This document shows, in pieces, positions 33,190 to 41,222 of a stretch of DNA of 64,000 bases. Position 1 is the first letter of the stretch. Each line of letters opens with the position of its first letter. The stretch comes from Lachnospiraceae bacterium (GTDB taxonomy: Bacteria > Bacillota > Clostridia > Lachnospirales > Lachnospiraceae), in NCBI GenBank assembly GCA_017472605.1, contig JAFUPV010000070.1:27588-91587 (forward strand). The letters run 5' to 3'. The notes under the pieces are model-generated. The model was not told where the DNA came from and did not search any database. It saw only the letters and a list, made by a program, of their open reading frames with translations. Made by a program: the position numbers and the translations under genes.

Positions 33190-33815
33190 GGCAGTACAAC
33201 ATCAATGTGGATGAACTGCCAAAGAAAGTCATAATTGACGGAGAACCGTTTGCGGTCAATTATGGTTTCCGGACCTGTATGCTGATTGAAATCTGTATGT
33301 TTGGGGATCTCCCGGATGAAGAAAAGATTGCAAATGCACTGCATCTGTTTTATGGGGAACGGATTCCGAATAACAGGGATGAAGCAATCAAAGCGATGCT
33401 GTGGTTTTATGCATGCGGTCCGGAAGAGGACGGTCAGGATTCAGCAAAGGCTACAGCACCGAAGCGGGCAATCAGGCGGGCATACTGTTTTGATCAGGAT
33501 GCCCCAATGATCTATGCCGCGTTCATGAGCCAGTATCGGATTGATTTGAATCAGACGCTGAGTTGTGAACTTCACTGGTGGAAATTTGTTGCTATGTTCG
33601 AGTCTCTGGATGAGAACCTGTTGCTGTCACGGATTATGTACTACCGGACTGCGGATACAAGAGGGATGGGAAAGAAACAGAAATCACATATCGAGAAGAT
33701 GCGTGCACTTTATGCACTGAAAGATCCGGAATCATCGCTTGACAGCAAGACGAAATTGGCAAGACGAAATGCAGCGATGAAGGAATATGTTCGAAAACGG
33801 ATGGAGGGTAAATGA
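33186..33815 (+). CDS. Bacteriophage Gp15 family tail assembly protein
   Basis: The 209-aa protein is Gp15-like: VNYGFRTCMLIEICMFGDLPDEEKI, then a central FYACGPEEDGQ, AIRRAYCFDQDAPMIYAAF, and LHWWKFVAMFESL. The family occurs just before the tape measure in Gram-positive siphoviruses. It overlaps its downstream neighbour by 4 bp. Confidence 0.85.
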   Translation: MRQYNINVDELPKKVIIDGEPFAVNYGFRTCMLIEICMFGDLPDEEKIANALHLFYGERIPNNRDEAIKAMLWFYACGPEEDGQDSAKATAPKRAIRRAYCFDQDAPMIYAAFMSQYRIDLNQTLSCELHWWKFVAMFESLDENLLLSRIMYYRTADTRGMGKKQKSHIEKMRALYALKDPESSLDSKTKLARRNAAMKEYVRKRMEGK

Positions 33816-33964
33816 AAAAGGTAGCATGCACACACTGCGGGTATGAGATGCCGGTGGTGATCCTTCCGAGAGCGGAGTGCAGAGGATTGACAGTCCGGTG
33901 CAAGAACCAGAAATGCAAGAAAGTGTTTGAAATTAAGGTAGAACAGGGAAAACAGAGCAGATAG
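33812..33964 (+). CDS. Small Com-like zinc-finger protein (50 aa)
   Basis: MKKVACTHCGYEMPVV and CRGLTVRCKNQKCKKVFEIKV give a CxxC...C...CxxxxC arrangement as in small Com-type zinc-finger proteins of Mu-like and Gram-positive phages. It overlaps the Gp15 stop and precedes the tape measure gene. Mu Com acts in translation control; role here is unproven. Confidence 0.65.
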   Translation: MKKVACTHCGYEMPVVILPRAECRGLTVRCKNQKCKKVFEIKVEQGKQSR

Positions 33965-34008
33965 AGCCATTATGAGCCAGTTGCTCTCTCGGAAAGAGGT
34001 GAGATAAA

Positions 34009-36228
34009 TTGGCTTATGATGGAACCGTGAAAATTGGTACGGAACTGAATACAGATGGCCTGCAGAAGGGAATGTCAGGACTTGGAGGATTTGCTCAAAA
34101 AGGATTTGGGGTATTAGCTTCTGTGGCCAAAACTGCAGCAGCGGCAGTAACCGGAGTTTCTGCGGCGCTTGGAGCGACTGTAAAGGCAGCGCTGGATGTA
34201 ACGGCCAGCATGGAACAAAATATTGGTGGAGTCGAAACTCTGTTCAAAGAAAGTGCGGCGGCAGTAATTGAAGCTGCAAACAATGCTTATAAAACAGCCG
34301 GCATGTCAGCAAATGATTACATGTCGACCGTGACGAGTTTTTCCGCAGCGTTGCTGCAGGGGCTTTCCGGCGATACGAAAAAAGCAGCCCAGGTAGCAGA
34401 TATGGCCTTGACGGATATGTCTGATAACGCAAATAAAATGGGAACCGGTATGGAATCCATACAAAATGCGTATCAGGGATTCGCCAAACAGAATTATACG
34501 ATGCTGGATAATCTGAAGCTTGGATATGGCGGCACGAAAACAGAAATGCAGCGGCTGCTTGCGGACGCGCAGGAATTAAGCGGAGTCAAATACGATATCA
34601 ACAATCTGAGCGATGTATATTCCGCAATCCATGTGATTCAGGAAGAAATGGGAATCACGGGAACAACTGCTAAAGAAGCGGCAACAACGATTGAAGGTTC
34701 CATGACATCTGCGAAAGCAGCATGGAATAATTTTCTGGCCGGAGTAACCTCGCCGGAAGATCTGGTCGCTTCATTTGCAACTGCAGCATCCGTAATCCTT
34801 AGCAATTTGGGCGAGATCATTCCGAGACTGGCACAGACAATCCCCGCGGCGAAAGATCTGATCATTGAAGGCATCCTTTCCAATTCGGAGCAGCTGCTGG
34901 AGAGTGGTCGACAGATCCTGTCATCCCTGATGAATGGTGTCACAGAAAAGCTGGTTGAGGTTTATCCGCTGGCAGCGAACATTGCGACTTCGTTTTTGTC
35001 CGGTGTACAGGAATATCTGCCTGTTATTCTGCAGGAAGGCCGAAATCTTCTGATGCAGCTGGGAGCCGGATTGCAGCAGGCAATTCCGGAATTTCTGGCG
35101 AGTGCGCTGCCGGTGCTCATGAATTTCACATCATTCCTGAATGAAGAAGCAGGGAGACTGATTGATTCCGGAATTCAGTTTATCTACAGCATTGTCGATG
35201 GACTGGTTGCAGCTCTGCCGGATCTGATCGCGTATGTACCGACAATCATTAAGAATGTCGCGGATATTATCAATGAAAATGTTCCAAAACTGCTTGTATG
35301 TGGGGCGAATATCATAATTAAGCTGATCAATGGAATTGTTGATAACATCCCGAACCTGATTGCGGAATTCCCAAAGATCATATCCTCCATTTTTTCTGTA
35401 ATCGGCGCAGTAAACTGGATCGGTCTCGGATCAAGCATTATCAAAGGAATCTGGTCAGGAATCAAATCCCTGGCACAGAGTATTCCACAGGCACTGAAAT
35501 CAATCGGAGATACTACGGTCAGTGCACTGAAGAACATTAAATGGCTGGAACTTGGTAAAAGTGTCATTAATTTTATTTTGAACGGAATTAAGTCACTGGT
35601 TACGGCGATTCCGAATGCTCTGGCAAACATCGGAAAGAATGCCCTTGCCGCTCTTGGCGATATCAAGTGGGGAGATTTGGGAAAGAACATTATTTCAGGC
35701 ATCGCAACCGGTGTGACAAACACTGCTTCATCTTTAGTTCAGTCTGTGAAGGATACAGCCGCCAATGCATTTAATGCAGTAAAGAATTTCTTCGGTATTC
35801 ATTCTCCATCCAGGAAGATGAAGGATGAGATTGGCATCCCGATGATTCAGGGAGCTTCGGAAGGTGTCAGAGAGGAAACTCCGGAATTTGCGCAGACGGC
35901 AGTGCAATCAGCTCAGGATGTGATGAAGGAACTGAATGCATCTGATTATGTGAGACAGTTCCAGGCAGCTCAGAGCCGTCATCATGCAGATGGAATTGAG
36001 AATACCGTTGCAGCAGCGGCCGACACGCAGGAGAACACAGGCATTGCGCCGACACAAGCCGGAACGGATTATGAGAAGCTGGCAAAAGCAAATGCAAAAG
36101 CATTCTCAGAAGCTCTTGACGGTATGAGGGTTGAAATGGATGGAAAAGATGTCGGACAGATTGTGACTCCATACGCAAATGATAACATGAACGATATTTC
36201 AGACCTGGAAGAAAGAGGGGTGATCTGA
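34009..36228 (+). CDS. Tail tape measure protein
   Basis: The 739-aa protein sets tail length. It has an Ala/Gly-rich N-terminal region (KTAAAAVTGVSAALGATVKAA), a TP901-type core (TMLDNLKLGYGGTKTEMQRLLADA), hydrophobic helices in the middle and a C-terminal FFGIHSPSRKMKDEIG that is characteristic. It uses a TTG start after AAAGAGGTGAGATAAA. By length it predicts a short to medium tail. It overlaps the distal tail gene by 1 bp. Confidence 0.92.
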   Translation: MAYDGTVKIGTELNTDGLQKGMSGLGGFAQKGFGVLASVAKTAAAAVTGVSAALGATVKAALDVTASMEQNIGGVETLFKESAAAVIEAANNAYKTAGMSANDYMSTVTSFSAALLQGLSGDTKKAAQVADMALTDMSDNANKMGTGMESIQNAYQGFAKQNYTMLDNLKLGYGGTKTEMQRLLADAQELSGVKYDINNLSDVYSAIHVIQEEMGITGTTAKEAATTIEGSMTSAKAAWNNFLAGVTSPEDLVASFATAASVILSNLGEIIPRLAQTIPAAKDLIIEGILSNSEQLLESGRQILSSLMNGVTEKLVEVYPLAANIATSFLSGVQEYLPVILQEGRNLLMQLGAGLQQAIPEFLASALPVLMNFTSFLNEEAGRLIDSGIQFIYSIVDGLVAALPDLIAYVPTIIKNVADIINENVPKLLVCGANIIIKLINGIVDNIPNLIAEFPKIISSIFSVIGAVNWIGLGSSIIKGIWSGIKSLAQSIPQALKSIGDTTVSALKNIKWLELGKSVINFILNGIKSLVTAIPNALANIGKNALAALGDIKWGDLGKNIISGIATGVTNTASSLVQSVKDTAANAFNAVKNFFGIHSPSRKMKDEIGIPMIQGASEGVREETPEFAQTAVQSAQDVMKELNASDYVRQFQAAQSRHHADGIENTVAAAADTQENTGIAPTQAGTDYEKLAKANAKAFSEALDGMRVEMDGKDVGQIVTPYANDNMNDISDLEERGVI

Positions 36229-36866
36229 TGGAATGGGCATATGAGGATGTCCAGATCGGGGAGCGAAAATTGTCTGAATGGAAACTGATGCTGCGTGAGG
36301 CTTCCATTCCGCAGCCATCGGTAAAGACAAACTATGTGGAAATTCCGGGAAGCGATGAACCATTGGATTACACCGAAGCGTTTGGTCGGGTATTCTATGG
36401 GAATCGAACCGGAGTGAAAATGGTCTTTGATTACATTGGAGATTACAGGGAATTTCAGAACGTTGTTTCAAGAGTTGCAAATGATATTCATGGAGTGCGG
36501 AAAAAAGTTGTTTTTGGATTTGATCCGCTGTTTTATTATCTTGGCCGTTTAACTGTAGATCCGGATAAAACGAATGAGGCGACCGGAACAATCACATTGA
36601 CCGGAACCATGGAACCTTACAAATACAGACGGACAGTAACGGTAAAAACGTATACGATATCAGAAGAAATCACGGTAACGCTGGAAAATCTGCGAAGACC
36701 GGTTGTTCCGATTATGACTGTTACAGGAGAGGTAACAGTCAATGGATTGACGCTGGCTGCGGGAACTGTACAGAATCCGGATATCGTGCTGGAATCCGGA
36801 AAAAATGTGTTTACATTATCCGGATCTGGAACAATTCGGTTTGAATATCAGGAGGCGGGATTGTAA
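36228..36866 (+). CDS. Distal tail protein (Dit)
   Basis: This 212-aa protein follows the tape measure and has the Dit N-terminal pattern (AYEDVQIGERKLSEWKLML, then IPGSDEPLDYTEAF and RTGVKMVFDYIGDY). It forms the hub between tail tube and baseplate. GTGATCTG before the ATG is weak, consistent with coupling to the tape measure gene. Confidence 0.8.
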   Translation: MEWAYEDVQIGERKLSEWKLMLREASIPQPSVKTNYVEIPGSDEPLDYTEAFGRVFYGNRTGVKMVFDYIGDYREFQNVVSRVANDIHGVRKKVVFGFDPLFYYLGRLTVDPDKTNEATGTITLTGTMEPYKYRRTVTVKTYTISEEITVTLENLRRPVVPIMTVTGEVTVNGLTLAAGTVQNPDIVLESGKNVFTLSGSGTIRFEYQEAGL

Positions 36867-39247
36867 TGTATCAAATAAAAATTGACGGTGCACTGGTCTA
36901 TGATCCGCGGCTTCCGGAATACCGGATTGAAGAAGGACTTCTGAAACAGCAGATAAACAAAGCCGGTTCTTTTTATGTTACATTCCCCAGGAAACATCCG
37001 CAGAAAGATCTGGGAAAACGATTGAAAAGTACCATTACTGTGCATCGGGATAATGAGACGATTTACAGAGGACGGATTCTGAATGAAGAAAATGGATTCT
37101 ATGGAACAAGGCGACTGGTCTGTGAAGGGCAGTTGGCATTTTTTAATGATTCTACCGTGCGGCCATATGAATATACCGGGTCTGTTGAGGGATATGTGGA
37201 CTTTCTGATTAGTCAACATAATGGACAGGTCGCATCAGACCGTCGTTTTACGCTTGGAAATGTCACAGTGGTTGATTCTAATGATTACATCGTAAGAGCG
37301 TCCAGCCAGTATCCAAAGACATGGAGCGAGATTGAAGAGAAGCTGATAAAGAACCTTGGAGGTTACATAATCCCTCGCATTGTCGGGGACACTGTGTACA
37401 TCGATTATCTCAGTGACGTGACAGAGAAAAATCAACAGGATGTTCTGTTTGGAACCAATCTGATTGATTTATCTCAGATCATAAAGGGGCAGGATGTGGC
37501 GACGGTTCTCATTCCACTGGGGGTGAAAGATGAGGACGGAAACAGGCTTACGATAAAATCGGTAAATGATGGAAACGATTACATAGAAAGTGAGGAGGCG
37601 ATTCAGCGATTTGGCCGCATTACCAAAACGGTTTTTCATGATGATGTGACCATAGCACAGAATCTGCTGAATAAGGGCATAAAAGATCTGCAGGAAAGCA
37701 TCCTGTCTGCAGAAACAATCAATGCAACGGCGGCCGATTTATCAGCCGCCGGTTACGAGATTCAGTCCTTTCGATTCGCGAAATATGAGAAAGTAATCAG
37801 CAGCCCTCACGGACTGTCCACATATATGCTGGTATCAAAGATGGAAACGGATCTTCTGCGGCCGGAAAATGGAAAATTGACGCTAGGTAAGACGAAACAG
37901 TCTTACACAAGCGCGCAGTTGGAGATGAAAGAGACGCAAAAGAAAGATGCGCTGAATCTGTTTGACCTTGCACAAAACGCACAGAAGACAGCAGAAGAAG
38001 CAAAACAGACCGCAGCCAGTGCAAACACGCTGCTTGTCGCCCTGGACAACGAAGCACATGTTGTCCCGACGGATTCGGATGGCAGCAACGGTGATTACTC
38101 CGGATGCTCCAGTGGCGTTCTTGTTCTGTATGGATCTACGGATGTCACAGCAGATGCAGAGATCTCCGTGTCAGCAAGTTCCGGTATCACCGGATCCTGG
38201 GACGAGGCAGAAATGCGATATATCGTTACCGACATGACCACAGCAACAGGAACGGTTACATTTACTGTTACATACAAGGATCTTACAGCCAGCAAGGTGA
38301 TGTCAATCAGCAAGGCACCTGCAGGGGAAAAGGGCGAGACTGGCCCACAGGGACAGCAGGGGGAAAAGGGAGAGCAGGGAATTCAGGGGGAACAGGGACA
38401 AACCGGATCCACAGGAGCTGCGGGGAGAGTTTATTTTATCACTGCGTCTACCCTGGTGATCCGGAAAGGTGCAGATGATGTTCTGACGCCGGAGAATGTG
38501 ACATTTTCCGGTTACTACAGGAACGGAACAACAGCAACACGAACCATCTATTCCGGCCGGTTTATCATCGAAGAGAGTGAAGATGGAAGTACCTGGACAA
38601 CGAACTACACCTCCGGCGCAAACGAGAATGCAGTGACTTACACTCCCGGCAGTTCTGATGTAACGATGATTCGCTGTACCATGTATGCTGCCGGAGGTAC
38701 AGCGAATGCGTTGGATCAGCAGAGCGTCACAGTGGTCACTGATGTGGAGAACATTGAGCCGGAGCTGGACGAGATCCGCGCGGAGATTGTAAATTCCAGC
38801 ACGAACGCGGTTAAGAGCGCCAACGAGATCATTCTGGAAGCGGTGAAAGAGTATGTAAAAACTACTGATTTCGAAACCCTCCGCAGTACCATTGAAACGC
38901 AGTTCAAGCAGACATCGTCAAGCTTTGAATTCAACTTTAACCAGCTGCAGGAATCACTATCCAATCTGCAAAATTCCACATCGACACAGTTCGCAGAACT
39001 CTCTAAGTGGGTACGGATTGAGGACGGTGTCATCAAGCTTGGTGAGAGCGGAAATGAGATCGAACTGCGGATTGATAATGATATCGTCTATTTCGTTGAC
39101 AACGGATACACGGCGAGCTACTGGAAGGACCGGCGCTTCTATTGTGTGGATGGAGAATTCACGCATTCCTTACGTCTGGGTAATTTCGCGTTCCTTCCCA
39201 GGGTAAATGGAAATCTGACATTTAAGAAGGTGAAGAACAATGGCTGA
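36866..39247 (+). CDS. Tail-associated protein (Tal/prophage endopeptidase tail) with collagen-like segment
   Basis: The 793-aa protein is the tail-tip hub. The first ~370 residues are of the prophage-endopeptidase-tail type (YDPRLPEYRIEEGLLKQ, LIPLGVKDEDGNRLTI). An Ala-rich coiled coil (about 345-395) and a beta domain follow. A collagen-like stretch at about residues 487-520 (38324-38427) has Gly at every third position (GEKGETGPQGQQGEKGEQG). An Ig-like part and a C-terminal coiled coil complete it. The stop overlaps the next start. Confidence 0.85.
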   Translation: MYQIKIDGALVYDPRLPEYRIEEGLLKQQINKAGSFYVTFPRKHPQKDLGKRLKSTITVHRDNETIYRGRILNEENGFYGTRRLVCEGQLAFFNDSTVRPYEYTGSVEGYVDFLISQHNGQVASDRRFTLGNVTVVDSNDYIVRASSQYPKTWSEIEEKLIKNLGGYIIPRIVGDTVYIDYLSDVTEKNQQDVLFGTNLIDLSQIIKGQDVATVLIPLGVKDEDGNRLTIKSVNDGNDYIESEEAIQRFGRITKTVFHDDVTIAQNLLNKGIKDLQESILSAETINATAADLSAAGYEIQSFRFAKYEKVISSPHGLSTYMLVSKMETDLLRPENGKLTLGKTKQSYTSAQLEMKETQKKDALNLFDLAQNAQKTAEEAKQTAASANTLLVALDNEAHVVPTDSDGSNGDYSGCSSGVLVLYGSTDVTADAEISVSASSGITGSWDEAEMRYIVTDMTTATGTVTFTVTYKDLTASKVMSISKAPAGEKGETGPQGQQGEKGEQGIQGEQGQTGSTGAAGRVYFITASTLVIRKGADDVLTPENVTFSGYYRNGTTATRTIYSGRFIIEESEDGSTWTTNYTSGANENAVTYTPGSSDVTMIRCTMYAAGGTANALDQQSVTVVTDVENIEPELDEIRAEIVNSSTNAVKSANEIILEAVKEYVKTTDFETLRSTIETQFKQTSSSFEFNFNQLQESLSNLQNSTSTQFAELSKWVRIEDGVIKLGESGNEIELRIDNDIVYFVDNGYTASYWKDRRFYCVDGEFTHSLRLGNFAFLPRVNGNLTFKKVKNNG

Positions 39248-41213
39248 TTTATCCTTACAATCATGGGTCCTGTATGCCAATGGCGACCAGGGCTCCAATC
39301 ATATTTTCGGAAAAGTTGTACTGACGGAAAAGGCGCATGAGATCGATGCCAACTACACGCTAGTTGGCTGGGAATACTGGATGTGGAACACGGGCGAATG
39401 GCTGACTTTCGACCAGAAAAACGCGCTGAAGATTCTGTTGGATAACACGGAAGCCATCAACACATCCAATGTCGGAACGGTTCGTCTGCCTCCGACAACG
39501 GAGTCCACAGCAATTCGGATCGCTTCGGGAGAAATGCCGGTCTATCATGAATCGGACGGAACAAAGACCATATCGGTCTCTTTGGACTCCAGAAACACCT
39601 GGTCGGAAGCATACATCCTGACCGGTGAGTTATCGGTAGAAATGACCGTGATTCCGAGAGTTACGGTACCAGTGCTTTCTGTCGAGTCAGCAGTGCTGGG
39701 AGACACGATTACAGTCAGCTTCCCGAGGGCATCCGATACATTTAAACACAGTCTTTCCTATCGGCTGAATGATTATCATGAGAACATTGTTGAACGGGCA
39801 GAGACCGAAGTAACGTATACGCTCCCATATGACCTTGCCAGTCAGCTTCCCAATTCCACCAGCGGAACAATCACATTCTATTGTTATACCTGGGCGAGTG
39901 AAAATGACTGTATCGGCAGCACGACAGTCACGTTGCCGGTATCCGTTCCGGAGTCCTTTGCGCCGACCATCGCATCAGCGTCGATCACAGAGGCATCGGA
40001 TGAAGTAAAAGGAAGCTTTGACAGTTTTGTGATGCGAAAGAGCTGGTTGGATGTGGCACTTGAAGTTTCCACGATGTACGGCGCTTCCGTTGCCCAGATC
40101 GAAACGACGATTCAGGGCGTAACATATAGTGGACTCAACTTCACCAGTTCGGTTCTGGAGAAATCAGGGACTTCGGACATTGTCATCAAAGCAACCGACA
40201 GCCGTGGCCGGATTGGCACAGCAACCGTTCCATTGACGGTTTTGTATTACACCCAGCCCATTATTACAAAGCTGGATGCATATCGCGCAAATTCGGCCGG
40301 TACTGCCGATGAAGAAGGATTGTACCTGGCGGTTGACTTTTCATTCATTGTTGAAACAGTCAACAATCAGAACGAAAAGGAATGGATTCTGGAGTATAAG
40401 CTTCAGACGGACTCAGCCTGGACAACACTGGAATCCGGGAACGACTATTCCCTGGAAAAGGTAACGGTCACCGCTTCGGAAGTCCTGACGGAGGATGATG
40501 AGTACGATGTGCGCCTTACGGTGACAGACAGTTTCCGCTCCGTTTCCGCTTCGGATGAAGTTCCGTCCAGTTTCACACTGATGGATTTCCATCATAGCGG
40601 AAAGGGCATGAGCATCGGAGAGGTATGCATCAATCCGGGCTTCTGGGTGGCAATGGAAACTACATTCAAAAAAATGACTTCGTTCCGGATGCAGGAAGCG
40701 GTCACTGATTTTTTCACTCATGAGATCGTTGATTTTCAGGATAAGTCCGGAAACATCGTTGCGAAGCTTATGTCGGATCCGGAGAATCCAGAAGATGGAC
40801 TGGCTCTGATGACTGTAGATTCCGATGGAAACACCTTATCAATGACTCAACTGTCACCGTCCGGAAACGTGACAATGACTGGTCAGATCGTTCTCAATGC
40901 GGAACTGACACTGACTCTTTATAATAGTTGGAGGCAGTATTCGTCGTTCAAAACGGCTTCTTATTACAAGGACAAATTCGGCATCGTCCATCTGTCCGGA
41001 GTGATCTGCGGCGGAACAATCACATATGGTACCCAGATTTCCCTGCTGCCTGCCGGATACAGACCAGCGGCGGCAGAAATCTTTCCTGTCAGCACAGAAG
41101 GAGATTATAACGGAAAGATTGGCATCGGACCGGATGGAAATGTGTATGTTCATACACTGGCAAACAATTCATTTGTGTCATTCTCCGGGATATCATTCCG
41201 GGCGGCACAGTAA
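39240..41213 (+). CDS. Phage baseplate/minor structural protein, DUF859-like
   Basis: The 657-aa protein is a DUF859-type structural protein: LSLQSWVLYANGDQGSNH at the start, WNTGEWLTFDQKNALKIL, then repeated beta-sandwich domains (Ig/fibronectin-like). A C-terminal region begins at SFTLMDFHHSGKGMSIGEV, a signature of tail fibres. Likely a baseplate or fibre component beside the receptor-binding protein. Confidence 0.75.
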   Translation: MADLSLQSWVLYANGDQGSNHIFGKVVLTEKAHEIDANYTLVGWEYWMWNTGEWLTFDQKNALKILLDNTEAINTSNVGTVRLPPTTESTAIRIASGEMPVYHESDGTKTISVSLDSRNTWSEAYILTGELSVEMTVIPRVTVPVLSVESAVLGDTITVSFPRASDTFKHSLSYRLNDYHENIVERAETEVTYTLPYDLASQLPNSTSGTITFYCYTWASENDCIGSTTVTLPVSVPESFAPTIASASITEASDEVKGSFDSFVMRKSWLDVALEVSTMYGASVAQIETTIQGVTYSGLNFTSSVLEKSGTSDIVIKATDSRGRIGTATVPLTVLYYTQPIITKLDAYRANSAGTADEEGLYLAVDFSFIVETVNNQNEKEWILEYKLQTDSAWTTLESGNDYSLEKVTVTASEVLTEDDEYDVRLTVTDSFRSVSASDEVPSSFTLMDFHHSGKGMSIGEVCINPGFWVAMETTFKKMTSFRMQEAVTDFFTHEIVDFQDKSGNIVAKLMSDPENPEDGLALMTVDSDGNTLSMTQLSPSGNVTMTGQIVLNAELTLTLYNSWRQYSSFKTASYYKDKFGIVHLSGVICGGTITYGTQISLLPAGYRPAAAEIFPVSTEGDYNGKIGIGPDGNVYVHTLANNSFVSFSGISFRAAQ

Positions 41214-41222
41214 GGAGGAACA

